Assembly (NCBI GenBank): GCA_900320515.1
Contig: ONSJ01000007.1
Span: forward strand, 1 to 49,787
Reading direction: 5' to 3'
Source: an uncultured Methanobrevibacter sp.
GTDB taxonomy: Archaea > Methanobacteriota > Methanobacteria > Methanobacteriales > Methanobacteriaceae
Length of the DNA: 49,787 nucleotides
Shown: piece by piece, positions 7,659 through 16,492 of the stretch
Layout of the letters: the number at the start of each line of letters is the position of its first letter
Position numbering within the stretch: position 1 is the first letter of the stretch
Position numbers and translations under genes: made by a program
The notes under the pieces: model-generated
Told to the model about the DNA's origin: nothing
The model's input: only the letters and a program-made list of their open reading frames with translations
The model's database searches: none

Positions 7659-8363
7659 ATGAGCGCAATAATTGAATTCAAAAATGTTGACAAGATTTAT
7701 AAATCCGGAGAACACATCTTAAAAGCTATGGATAATGTCAATTTTACAATCGATGAAGGAGAATTCGTTGTAATCTTAGGACCATCAGGTGCAGGCAAAT
7801 CAACGCTTTTAAACCTCCTGGGAGGTCTTGATATGCTAACTTCCGGAGAAATCATTGTAAATGACAATCATATAGAAAAATTTTCAGACAATCAGCTTAC
7901 AGACTATCGGGCAAAAAACGTAGGATTCATTTTCCAGTTCTATAACCTGATTCCGAACCTTACAGCACTTGAAAACGTTGAGCTGATGAAAGACATCGTG
8001 GATGCAGACATAAACGGACTGGAAGTTCTGGACTCAGTTGGGCTTAAAGACCATGCCAATCAATTTCCCGCACAGTTATCGGGAGGAGAACAGCAAAGAG
8101 TATCAATTGCAAGAGCAGTGGCTAAACAGCCAACAATGCTTTTGTGTGATGAACCAACAGGTGCTCTTGACTCAAAAACAGGCGTTTTAATTCTTAACTT
8201 GCTTCAGGAAATGAGCAACAACAAAGGAACTACCGTAGTCATCGTGACACACAATGCAATATTGGCCCATGCAGCCGATAAGGTAATCAGAATTAAAAAC
8301 GGACAAATCGAAAGCATAACCGTTAATGAAAATCCGAAAAAGATTACAGATTTGGAATGGTGA
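7659..8363 (+). CDS. ABC transporter ATP-binding protein (LolD/MacB type)
   Basis: The 234-residue ATPase has Walker [10 protein letters not shown] (41-49), Q-loop FQFYNL, signature LSGGEQQR (140-147), Walker [12 protein letters not shown] (161-171) and the H-loop histidine 198. The [16 protein letters not shown] region is typical of the MacB/LolD group, which works with FtsX-type permeases as mechanotransmitters, not as classic importers. I chose the ATG preceded by AGGAAGG. The frame is open about 100 bases further upstream, but that stretch overlaps the ATPase gene and has no ribosome site. The permease follows after four bases. Confidence 0.93.
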   Translation: MSAIIEFKNVDKIYKSGEHILKAMDNVNFTIDEGEFVVILGPSGAGKSTLLNLLGGLDMLTSGEIIVNDNHIEKFSDNQLTDYRAKNVGFIFQFYNLIPNLTALENVELMKDIVDADINGLEVLDSVGLKDHANQFPAQLSGGEQQRVSIARAVAKQPTMLLCDEPTGALDSKTGVLILNLLQEMSNNKGTTVVIVTHNAILAHAADKVIRIKNGQIESITVNENPKKITDLEW

Positions 8364-8367
8364 GCCC

Positions 8368-10638
8368 ATGCTTAAAAAAAAGATGATAAGAGACATCCGA
8401 AAGCACAAAACCCAATTCCTGTCAATTTTTTTGATGGCATTTCTAGGCGTTTTTGTCTTTGCCGGCGTCGGCGGAGAATCTGTTGGCCTTGAAGTCAATG
8501 TCGATAAGTTTTACGACGACACTAACCTGGCTGACGGTTGGATCTATTCAAATTTTATCAATGACTTATTTTTGGACCAGATATATTGTCTGGGTGCAAC
8601 CGACCAGATGGAAAGGCAGCTGGTCGTGGATTCCGTTGCGGATTTTTCAAATGACCCCGAAATTACGCTGCATTTTGTAGAGAACAATACAATATCCAAA
8701 TTTTATTTGATTGACGGTGAACCTCTAGACATCAATGACAAAAACGGAGTATGGCTAGACAAAAGCTTTGCAGATGCAAAGGGCCTGAAAGTGGGCGACA
8801 GCATCACATTTGAATTTGAAGACTATAAAATCAAAAAGGAAATCAAAGGAACAGGATATTCCCCCGAATACGTTTACCATGCATCACAGTCATCCGTAAT
8901 CCCCGACTTTTCAAAAATAGGTTTTGCATATATGTCACATAAGGCATTTCCAAATGATACAGTCCCATACAATGTATTGAACGTTAAATTCGACGGAACT
9001 GCAGAAAATTATGACAAACTGCTGGACTATCATATGGACGGATATTATAGCTCATTTGTTGAAAGATCAGAACACACAAGCGTGTCCCAATTTTCAGAAG
9101 AGATTGACCAGCACCAGATGATGGCGGGAATTTTCCCGGTAGTCTTCATATTGATTGCAATGCTGATTCTTCTGACAACAATGACAAGGATCATAACACA
9201 CCAGAGAACTCAGATCGGTATTTTAAAGGCATGCGGATTTAAAGACAAGACAATAATGAGGCATTATATCTCATACGGTTTCTGGCTGGTTTTAATCGGT
9301 TCTCTTCTTGGACTGATTATAGGGCCTATGACATTGCCGAAGCTATTCTACCCATCGATGAGCTCCACTTACATCCTGCCGTCATGGGAACCTGCATGGA
9401 GCATTGATTTTGTCTTTATTGCTCTTGCAATGATTATAATGTCAGTTCTAGTTTCATATTATGCAGTTAAAAGCATCTTCAATGAAAATCCCGCAGATAC
9501 AATAAGGCCAAAGGCTCCGAAGGTATCCTCATCAGGAATGATTGAAAGATTAGGGTTTTTCAAGCACCTGTCATTCAATAGCCGCTGGAATTATCGTGAT
9601 GCAAAAAGAAACAAATTCAGGGCATTGATGACCATAATCGGAGTTATAGGCTGCACTGCACTACTGGTGTCCGCATTCGGAATGTATGATGGAATGAACG
9701 ACTTGAAGGAATGGGAATTCAACCAGATAAACCATTATGATTCAAAATTGGTTATTGATGATGAAGCAAGCATTTCAGAAGTTGATGATGTGGCAGACGA
9801 GGTCAACGGCGATAAGATCATGGAATCCGCCATAGAAATCGAATCGGATACATGCAAGAAGCCAGGTTCGCTTTTGGTCTTGAATCATACAGATCTTGTC
9901 ACCCCAACAGACTATGACTGGAACAGGATTAAAATTGAAGATGACGAGGTTTCAGTTTCACAAAAAATGGCTGACATGTTAGACATCGGCATTGGAGATA
10001 CTGTCAAATGGCACATTATGGGCTCAGACAAATGGATCAAAACAAAAATTGACAAGATTCATTCAGACCCGACTTCACAGGGATTCATAATGTCTGCTGA
10101 CAAATTAGAGGACTTGGATTTGAACTACACTCCAACAAGCGTCGTGACAGAAGAACATGTCACCAAGAATTACGCTGCCATAAAAACCACAAACTCACTT
10201 AAGGACATGACCTCAAGTTGGGACGAGCTTACAGAAGCCATGTGGCTTTTGATATACATCCTAATATTTTTCGCATCACTTCTGGCCGTTGTGGTGCTGT
10301 ACAATCTGGGACTGCTGTCATTTACAGAAATCGAACGTGAAATAGCTACCCTTAAGGTTTTGGGCTTTAAAACAAAGGCGCTTAGAAAACTGCTTTTAAC
10401 ACAGAACCTATGGTTTACGACTATCGGATATCTATTGGGCATTCCGGTCGGTTATTACATATTGAAGGTAATGTGGGAGTCATCAGGAGACTCATTTTAT
10501 ATTCTCCCTTCAATATCCCTCATGAATTTAGTCATAACTGCCGCAATAACATTTTCATTATCAATACTTGTAAACCTGATGTTTTCACGCAAGATTAAAA
10601 AGTTGGATATGGTGGAATCACTTAAGAGTGCTGAATAG
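8368..10638 (+). CDS. ABC transporter permease with two FtsX domains
   Basis: The 756-residue protein has a membrane helix at about 16-36, a large extracellular part to about 250, and an FtsX core with three helices at 255-375. A second helix-extracellular-core unit follows from about 415 to the end. The motif RTQIGILKACGFKDKTIMRHY in the first core and EIATLKVLGFKTKALRKLLL in the second are the usual FtsX signatures. With the upstream ATPase it should form a MacB-like complex that moves lipids, peptides or cell-surface components. No substrate can be assigned. The start at 8368 has GGTGAG seven bases upstream, overlapping the end of the ATPase gene. Confidence 0.9.
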   Translation: MLKKKMIRDIRKHKTQFLSIFLMAFLGVFVFAGVGGESVGLEVNVDKFYDDTNLADGWIYSNFINDLFLDQIYCLGATDQMERQLVVDSVADFSNDPEITLHFVENNTISKFYLIDGEPLDINDKNGVWLDKSFADAKGLKVGDSITFEFEDYKIKKEIKGTGYSPEYVYHASQSSVIPDFSKIGFAYMSHKAFPNDTVPYNVLNVKFDGTAENYDKLLDYHMDGYYSSFVERSEHTSVSQFSEEIDQHQMMAGIFPVVFILIAMLILLTTMTRIITHQRTQIGILKACGFKDKTIMRHYISYGFWLVLIGSLLGLIIGPMTLPKLFYPSMSSTYILPSWEPAWSIDFVFIALAMIIMSVLVSYYAVKSIFNENPADTIRPKAPKVSSSGMIERLGFFKHLSFNSRWNYRDAKRNKFRALMTIIGVIGCTALLVSAFGMYDGMNDLKEWEFNQINHYDSKLVIDDEASISEVDDVADEVNGDKIMESAIEIESDTCKKPGSLLVLNHTDLVTPTDYDWNRIKIEDDEVSVSQKMADMLDIGIGDTVKWHIMGSDKWIKTKIDKIHSDPTSQGFIMSADKLEDLDLNYTPTSVVTEEHVTKNYAAIKTTNSLKDMTSSWDELTEAMWLLIYILIFFASLLAVVVLYNLGLLSFTEIEREIATLKVLGFKTKALRKLLLTQNLWFTTIGYLLGIPVGYYILKVMWESSGDSFYILPSISLMNLVITAAITFSLSILVNLMFSRKIKKLDMVESLKSAE

Positions 10639-10649
10639 TTAAACTATTC
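10633..10649 (+). terminator. hairpin at the permease stop codon
   Basis: GAATAG and CTATTC form a 6-bp stem around TTAAA, with the stop codon TAG inside the stem. A looser T-rich tract (ATATTTTTTTA) lies about 45 bases on. It is a weak terminator candidate. Confidence 0.35.
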
Positions 10650-10763
10650 ACACACTTAACAGTGATGAAATGCAAACCCTCACCATCGTCAAATATTTTT
10701 TTACCTAAAAACTTATAATATTCATTTCTCAAATATTAATTATTTAATATTAGCAGGTTGCCT

Positions 10764-12197
10764 ATGAGATATATTAACAAAAATGATGTGTTAATCATAG
10801 CCAGAAATTCCGGCAAATTGATGATTGGAATTGGACTTTTGTGTTTAGTTCCAATTATTGTCGATTTACTCTTTTTAGAATTTAATATAATAGGTTATCT
10901 CATACCGGGATTAATATCAATTGGCCTTGGATTAATCTGCTTAAAAGTCCTGGACAAATATAAAGTCAATAAAATGCGCCTAAAGCATGGAATGATAATA
11001 TCCGCACTGTCATGGCTGTGGGCAAGCCTTATCTGTGGCCTGGCATTATACCTCATAACAGGCATAAGTCCGGTAGACAGCGTTTTTGAAAGCATGTCCG
11101 CTTTGACTGGAAGTGGAATTACCATATATAGTGATGTGGAAGCCCTGCCATACGGAATATTATTTTTTAGAGCATTTCAACAATGGATTGGTGGTTTGGG
11201 AATCATTGTTTTGATACTTGCCTTTCTGGCCCAACCTGGAACCTCATCATTTAAATTATATAATTCAGAAGCCCGTGAAGACCAGATTAAACCTTCCACT
11301 ACAGCAACACTCAAAGAAACCCTTAAAATATATGTATTTTATACCTGTCTGGGGATTGCATTGTATACCCTTGCGGGGATGCCCTTTTTTGATTCCATCT
11401 GCAATACCTTCTGCATTATCTCAACAGGCGGAATGAGCGTGAAAAATGCGAATATAGGATACTATAATGATTATATTATTTATTTCATTACCATGCTTTT
11501 AATGATACTGGGTGCGACAAGCTTTTTAGTTCATTCACAAATTATCAAAACCAAAGGAAAATCATTGATTGGAGATTTGCAGTTTAAAGTGATGCTTTCG
11601 CTAATAGCCATATCAACCCTGCTAATCTATTTCACATCCACAATCATTCCAATGGATATGCTGTTTACAGTGGTTTCCTCAATTACGACAACAGGAGCAA
11701 GCATTCCTAATTCAACAGTAATGGCGGCATGGCCACCATTCGTATTATTTATCATAATGACATTGATGCTTATCGGAGGTTCTACCGGATCTACCGTAGG
11801 TGCAATCAAGTTAATGCGAGTCATTACATTTTCAAAGGGAATATATAAGAATCTGCGTGAAATAATTTCTCCTCAAGGAGCCGTCATCCCCGTGGACCGC
11901 AAGGATAAAAAATTCACCGAAAAACTGGTTGAACAAAGCGGAAACTATATAACCCTTTATTTCCTGTGCATTCTGATTTCATGGTCGCTGTTATGCTTAT
12001 ATGGTCATGATCCATTCAATTCACTGTTTTTCACATTTTCCATGCAGGGAAATATAGGTCTGGAAATCGGACAGCTGTCCCAAACAATAGAGTGGCCATT
12101 GAAAATTGTCGGCATGCTGAATATGTGGACCGGAAGATTGGAAATTTATCCTGTGCTAATCACATTCAGGGCAATCTTTGAAGTATTCAAGAAATAA
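10764..12197 (+). CDS. trkH: TrkH/KtrB-type potassium transporter membrane subunit
   Basis: This 477-residue membrane protein has the four pore loops of the Trk/Ktr/HKT superfamily: SALTGSGITIYSDV, CIISTGGMSVKN, SITTTGASIPN and SMQGNIGLEIGQL. Each contributes a selectivity-filter glycine. The loops lie between pairs of membrane helices, and the GGSTGSTVGAIKLMR stretch precedes the last unit. It should take up K+ with Na+ or H+ coupling. The usual cytosolic NAD-binding partner TrkA is not next to it and must be encoded elsewhere. The ATG at 10764 has AGG six bases upstream; a TTG two codons earlier is less likely. Confidence 0.93.
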   Translation: MRYINKNDVLIIARNSGKLMIGIGLLCLVPIIVDLLFLEFNIIGYLIPGLISIGLGLICLKVLDKYKVNKMRLKHGMIISALSWLWASLICGLALYLITGISPVDSVFESMSALTGSGITIYSDVEALPYGILFFRAFQQWIGGLGIIVLILAFLAQPGTSSFKLYNSEAREDQIKPSTTATLKETLKIYVFYTCLGIALYTLAGMPFFDSICNTFCIISTGGMSVKNANIGYYNDYIIYFITMLLMILGATSFLVHSQIIKTKGKSLIGDLQFKVMLSLIAISTLLIYFTSTIIPMDMLFTVVSSITTTGASIPNSTVMAAWPPFVLFIIMTLMLIGGSTGSTVGAIKLMRVITFSKGIYKNLREIISPQGAVIPVDRKDKKFTEKLVEQSGNYITLYFLCILISWSLLCLYGHDPFNSLFFTFSMQGNIGLEIGQLSQTIEWPLKIVGMLNMWTGRLEIYPVLITFRAIFEVFKK

Positions 12198-12276
12198 TTC
12201 AACCTTTTCCGGCTTAAGGAAGCGTAATGAAGTCAAAAATCTTTCTACTGCAAGTAATCGCTCACATTCAAAAAAC

Positions 12277-12284
12277 TTTATATG
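12277..12284 (+). promoter_or_regulatory. TATA box upstream of the Zn-ribbon gene
   Basis: AAAAACTTTATATG has an A-rich BRE followed by TTTATATG. Transcription would start near 12304, about 48 bases before the ATG at 12352. Confidence 0.5.
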
Positions 12285-12351
12285 TTTACAATTACATAGG
12301 ATTAAAAAGTGAAATATACAAAATCACTACAAAAATTATTGAGGAATTAAA

Positions 12352-12537
12352 ATGAAAATGCATAAAATTTGTCCAAGATGCGGTTCCAGAAATGTTGATT
12401 GGATCATTCCACAAAACTGGTCACAATGCGTTTGCAGAGACTGTGACTATACCGGTCCGATAATTGAAGGAAACGATGAACTGGCTGAAGAGATTCATGA
12501 ATCATATATAGAATCTTTAAATGAAACTGATGAATAA
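12352..12537 (+). CDS. small Zn-ribbon protein
   Basis: The protein has 61 residues. It has CPRCGS at residues 7-12 and CRDCDYTG about 20 residues later, a four-cysteine zinc ribbon, followed by an acidic helical tail. GAGG lies seven bases before the ATG. Such mini-proteins are common in Methanobacteriales, and their partners are mostly unknown. The next gene starts 18 bases downstream and is probably co-transcribed. Confidence 0.75.
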   Translation: MKMHKICPRCGSRNVDWIIPQNWSQCVCRDCDYTGPIIEGNDELAEEIHESYIESLNETDE

Positions 12538-12555
12538 AAAAAAGGAATGGTTGAA

Positions 12556-13356
12556 ATGTTGGGCTTAAGCAACAATCCAGAAAACCGAAATATAAAAAAT
12601 ATCCCCAGTGAAGATTCATATCCTATGATTTCAATATTATTTACAAAAAACAATGCGATAGGCGCAAATGCATTATCACTCACCATCCTTGATTTAATCA
12701 ATCAAGACCAAATCAAATGTGATATTGATTTTGACGGTTCATACGAAGTGGGTAAAAAGTTAACTCCAAAAGACATGGAGATTATGAAGAAAATAACCCT
12801 CAGAATAGCAAATAAGGGAGAACTGAAAACCTCTGAAACATATGCTATTAATCTGCTTAAAAATATGAATAAAAATAAAAAATTCAACCTAAAATCCATG
12901 GCAAAACAGAGCAATAATTCTTCAATTGCCAATAAATTTGAAAAGGACCTTGCAGAATATGTCAAAGCCATTAAAAATGAAAATGACTATGACGGCAAAA
13001 ACTATAGGGACATTTTGAATGATGGCAAGTTAACAAGCAAAGGAAATGACGTCAAAATGGAATGGACTCAGTTCCAGGATTATTTGAAATCCAAAGATTT
13101 GACTGAAAAATACCCTCCGCAATCCGTTGAGGAAAATTCAATGCAAATAATATATGGAGCATGCTTCGATATTGAAAAGGATGCCTTGAAAATTAGGGAA
13201 AACAACACTGCCCTAACCGATTTCATTGATAAGGACGGATACAAATTATTGAATATAATATTCAATAATGCACTGTTAAATGTAACTGAAAAAAGAAAAG
13301 GCGATGGGATATTTTACGGTGCAAACGACAAATACACCATCCCTGGCGGAGCATAA
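12556..13356 (+). CDS. protein related to the C-terminal region of DUF2207 membrane proteins
   Basis: The 266-residue soluble protein carries EWTQFQDYLKSKDLTEKYPPQSVEE near residues 165-190. This resembles the KAFKNYLKDF...YPPESV segment in the cytosolic C-terminal region of DUF2207 (YciQ-like) membrane proteins. The preceding half (KLTPKDMEIMKKITLRIANKG...) also fits that region. Signal peptide, extracellular domain and membrane helices of full-length DUF2207 proteins are absent, and no broken remnant precedes it, so this is a stand-alone version. The function is unknown. The ATG at 12556 has AGGA nine bases upstream; an ATG nine bases earlier abuts the same site and is unlikely. Confidence 0.6.
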   Translation: MLGLSNNPENRNIKNIPSEDSYPMISILFTKNNAIGANALSLTILDLINQDQIKCDIDFDGSYEVGKKLTPKDMEIMKKITLRIANKGELKTSETYAINLLKNMNKNKKFNLKSMAKQSNNSSIANKFEKDLAEYVKAIKNENDYDGKNYRDILNDGKLTSKGNDVKMEWTQFQDYLKSKDLTEKYPPQSVEENSMQIIYGACFDIEKDALKIRENNTALTDFIDKDGYKLLNIIFNNALLNVTEKRKGDGIFYGANDKYTIPGGA

Positions 13357-13375
13357 CCTCGAAAGTCATTCGAAT

Positions 13376-13416
13376 GTTTTGAATATTCACCACAATATTC
13401 AAAACGAACTTTTTTT
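13376..13416 (+). terminator. strong intrinsic-type terminator
   Basis: A perfect 12-bp stem, GTTTTGAATATT with its complement, encloses CACCAC. GAAC and seven T follow. It ends the Zn-ribbon/DUF2207-like transcription unit and also lies between convergent genes. Confidence 0.7.
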
Positions 13417-13464
13417 AAAAATCACATTAATTAATATAATTGGTTAAACCACTTATGAATGGAA

Positions 13465-13737
13465 TTATTTTTTCATTTTTTCCATTTCTTTTTTTATCAT
13501 TTCATCACGGTTGTCCTCCAATTTGTCAGTGAAAACAAAAACCCTAAGGAAATGACCCAATAACCCTATTCCCCAGAAAACTGTAATCCAATAGAACCAC
13601 CATTCCCCTGGAGAAGTAAGACAGTTCATAACTATGAAAATTACATTAACAATAATGAAACTCATCAAATGCTTATAGAAAGCAATTTTTTCATCAGCTC
13701 TTTTTTCAGCTCTTCTATACAAATCATCTTCAGACAT
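13465..13737 (-). CDS. 2TM-domain protein
   Basis: The 90-residue protein has a charged N-terminal helix (LYRRAEKRADEKIAFYKHL), two membrane segments at about 27-43 and 47-66, a Trp-rich turn (GEWWFYWITVFWG) and a charged C-terminal helix. This is the 2TM domain found in bacteria and archaea alone or fused to histidine kinases. Its role is unknown. It is a single gene convergent with the preceding unit and divergent from the MFS transporter. Confidence 0.8.
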   Translation of the reverse strand: MSEDDLYRRAEKRADEKIAFYKHLMSFIIVNVIFIVMNCLTSPGEWWFYWITVFWGIGLLGHFLRVFVFTDKLEDNRDEMIKKEMEKMKK

Positions 13738-13970
13738 GATTCCACATCACTAATTTTGAATTGACAAATTTTTCTAAATTTAGATAATTTAATTTCCTCC
13801 AATTGGATAATATTAGTTCTGTTGACACTATTATTTAAATGAATATATTTCAATTATAACAAAATTTAGCATAACTAACACAATCAACTTAACTAAAAGT
13901 TACAATAAATTCAAAAAAAATAATGAATAATACAAATTATTTTGAAAAAATATTAAATATCATGCTCCAC

Positions 13971-13978
13971 TTATATTT
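13971..13978 (+). promoter_or_regulatory. TATA box of the MFS transporter gene
   Basis: TTATATTT is preceded by CTCCAC. It is placed so that transcription would start near 13998, leaving a very short leader before the ATG at 14012. Confidence 0.4.
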
Positions 13979-14011
13979 ACATAGCTGAAAAAGTTATAGG
14001 TTGTTAAAATT

Positions 14012-15250
14012 ATGTTAATGAATGAGCAAACTAAATTAAATAAACATCATTACAGGATTTTTGCTTTGAGTTGGGCAGGTTGGGTCTTTGATTTCTATGA
14101 TCTGGTTTTGTTTACCTTTTTAGTAACACAGCTTCAATCCAGCCTGCACTTTTCCGCAGAAATGCTTTCCTTATGTCTGGGTTTATCATTATTTGCCACA
14201 GGATTTGGAGGAATAATTTTTGGAGCATTAGGAGACCAATACGGTCGTAAAAAGGTATTGCAATGGACCATCATTATCTACTCGATAGGTACCCTTCTGT
14301 GTGCCTTCACATGGGACTTCTATTCTCTTTTAATATTCAGATTCATTACAGGTTTAGGTGTTGGTGGAGAATGGGCTACAGGCCAGACCTACATCAATGA
14401 AACATTCCCCGACAACCTGAGAGCCAAATTCGGAGCATTCATGCAATCCGGCGCACCAATTGGAGTGATTCTAGCTTCAATCGTGGGAGGATTAGTGACT
14501 CCCATCATCGGTTGGAGACTGACTTTTCTCGTTTCAATCATTCCAGCCCTTACAGTAATTTTTATAAGAAGATATCTTGATGAATCCGATGTATGGTTAC
14601 AAAACAAAGACAAATATGTCAACAAGAATATCCTAAAGGAATTCCGAGAATTAATCAGAGCAGAACACAGAAAAATATTCCTGATTTCATTGGTGTTATG
14701 CATATTCGGAATGTCCGCATACTGGTACACATATTCATGGTTGCCGACTTATCTTGAACAGGAACGAGGATTGGCATTGCTCGGTACCACATTTGGAGTC
14801 ATCATAATCCAGATGGGTGATTTTACAGGTTATACTACATTCGGTTTCGTGGCCGAAAAGCTTGGAAGGCGTCCCGCATTTACCATATACAGTTTCATCA
14901 TGGCATTGGGAATATCAATGATAACAATTTTCTGGAATCAGATTGTGCAGGTTCCCGAATTGCTGTATGTATTCATGTTCCTGACAGGTTTCGGAACAGG
15001 ATTCTTTGGAGGATTTGGAGCGCTATTCTCGGAGCTGTTCCCAACAAAAATCAGGAATACAGCTGTTGGAACGGTATTCAACCTTGCCCGTGGAGCTCAA
15101 TTCATAACCCCCGTAATCATAACCACAGTTGCGACATACTTTGATTTAAGTTACGGAATAGCCATTGCAGCATTATTCGCCCTGCTTGTAGGTATTTGGA
15201 TTTGGGTATTCCCTGAAACCAAAGGAACTGCAATTAATGACTTAGGTTGA
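14012..15250 (+). CDS. MFS transporter, metabolite:H+ symporter type
   Basis: This 412-residue protein has twelve predicted membrane helices. The MFS motif GALGDQYGRKKVL lies between helices 2 and 3, a second-half counterpart VAEKLGRRPAF between helices 8 and 9, and FPETKG at the end. WAGWVFDFYDLVLFTFL in helix 1 and RFITGLGVGGEWATGQTYINE in helix 4 resemble the NanT/aromatic-acid and dicarboxylate symporter groups. The substrate is not predictable. The gene stands alone between a TATA promoter and a hairpin terminator. Confidence 0.88.
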   Translation: MLMNEQTKLNKHHYRIFALSWAGWVFDFYDLVLFTFLVTQLQSSLHFSAEMLSLCLGLSLFATGFGGIIFGALGDQYGRKKVLQWTIIIYSIGTLLCAFTWDFYSLLIFRFITGLGVGGEWATGQTYINETFPDNLRAKFGAFMQSGAPIGVILASIVGGLVTPIIGWRLTFLVSIIPALTVIFIRRYLDESDVWLQNKDKYVNKNILKEFRELIRAEHRKIFLISLVLCIFGMSAYWYTYSWLPTYLEQERGLALLGTTFGVIIIQMGDFTGYTTFGFVAEKLGRRPAFTIYSFIMALGISMITIFWNQIVQVPELLYVFMFLTGFGTGFFGGFGALFSELFPTKIRNTAVGTVFNLARGAQFITPVIITTVATYFDLSYGIAIAALFALLVGIWIWVFPETKGTAINDLG

Positions 15251-15262
15251 AAAGACGATAGA

Positions 15263-15282
15263 GTAGATGAGCAATCATCTAC
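15263..15282 (+). terminator. hairpin terminator of the MFS gene
   Basis: GTAGATGA and TCATCTAC form a perfect 8-bp stem with a GCAA tetraloop, followed by a loose T-rich stretch (CTTTAATTTTTACC). Confidence 0.6.
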
Positions 15283-15586
15283 TTACCTTTAATTTTTACC
15301 TCCCCATCACTATTAAAAAAAAATCAAATAATCCAATCGAAATACACTCCATAATACTGAATTATTGAGTCAATTAAAATAAATTTTTGATGTTAAACAC
15401 CATTTTAATCATACCTGCATCAACATTGAGAAAAGTTGTTTTGGATTTTAATAGAAAGCAATTTTGGAATGTATATCAAAGAAGCAAATTATGCCATTAT
15501 TCCAAAAAATCTTAAAATAACAAAGTTGAAAAAGGATAGAGAATAATAAAAATCTAATATCTAAAAAGAAAAAAAGGGAGGTTTAT
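15283..15586. other. 304-bp intergenic stretch without a convincing gene
   Basis: The stretch lies between the MFS gene and the convergent DUF4013 gene. A 36-codon frame (TTG 15436 to TAA 15546) has no ribosome site and ends in a motif that recurs at the 3' end of carB, so I do not call it. The motif, ATTATTCTCTATCCTTTTT on the minus strand at 15529-15547, lies downstream of the DUF4013 stop and probably marks its transcript end. Confidence 0.5.
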
Positions 15587-16297
15587 TTATACATCAGAGT
15601 ATAATAAACCAGTTGCTCTAGCAGAGAAGAAGGTTATGTAAACCCCTAATATACCAAATAAGATTCCTCCAACGGTAGAATTCCATCTCATAATAGCGCC
15701 AACAATAAAGAACAGAACAAATGTAATAATGAAGACAATAATGACGAATAAAAGAAGTTTTACGATACCTATTCTTGAAATATCGCCAATTGCATCACCA
15801 ATGGATAATGCATAACCTAAATCTTCAGTTTTTGCTAATCTGCATTGGCCCATCATCAATGCTAAAGCAAATACAATACCTACAATAGCAGAAATTATTA
15901 AAGATAACCATTGCTGGAAGATAACAGCTAAAATTGCACTGATAATGATTGGAATAATCATATAAACAATGGTTACAACGAAAAATTTCACTCCGTTGAT
16001 GAATTGTCTTACAAAGTCAAGTCCAGGGGAGCCAGGATCCCTTTCAACAGCAAATTTTATAATATCTAATTCATAACCTGAGATTACAAATCCGACAATA
16101 AACGCTATAATAATACCTATAATTCCAGATCCAATTGCTGCAAAGACATTATTTGCCATAGCACTTGCCATAACGGCAAAAATAGTTCCTCCAGCAGCAA
16201 TTCCTAGAATAATTCCCAAAATAACATATATAACTAATGCTTTAATATTATGAAATGGATAAACCAAAGCATCACTTATTATTTCGCCTAATTCCAT
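15587..16297 (-). CDS. DUF4013 membrane protein
   Basis: The 236-residue, strongly hydrophobic protein has about six membrane helices. The DUF4013 pattern is MELGEIISDALVYPFHN at the N-terminus, the GYELDIIKFAVERDPGSPGLDFVRQFINGVK loop near residues 75-105, and a glycine-rich tail. The family is abundant in Methanobacteriales and has no known function. AGGAG precedes the ATG by eight bases. The gene lies 195 bases downstream of the large adhesin on the same strand, but a shared transcript is doubtful. Confidence 0.85.
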   Translation of the reverse strand: MELGEIISDALVYPFHNIKALVIYVILGIILGIAAGGTIFAVMASAMANNVFAAIGSGIIGIIIAFIVGFVISGYELDIIKFAVERDPGSPGLDFVRQFINGVKFFVVTIVYMIIPIIISAILAVIFQQWLSLIISAIVGIVFALALMMGQCRLAKTEDLGYALSIGDAIGDISRIGIVKLLLFVIIVFIITFVLFFIVGAIMRWNSTVGGILFGILGVYITFFSARATGLLYSDV

Positions 16298-16492
16298 TTT
16301 TTATTCTCCTTTTAAATTAATAAAACTCGAAATTATGAGTCATTTATACTTTTTTAAATAATAGTATTTAAATTTAAGGAAACTTAATTGAAAGTGAACA
16401 AAAACAAGTAAAAGTCATTCCGGGAATGGATTCAAATGAAATCAAACCGATTCCCGGATTCAAAATTTAGAACCGAACTAAATTTTTAATGC

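Noticed and set aside
10764..12197. TrkH lacking an adjacent TrkA as evidence of gene loss
   Set aside because: trkH and trkA are often unlinked in archaea, so absence here says nothing.
15436..15546. 36-codon plus-strand frame (MYIKEANYAIIPKNL region)
   Set aside because: It has no ribosome site, and its end is the 19-base motif also found at the carB 3' end, so it is more likely transcript-end DNA.
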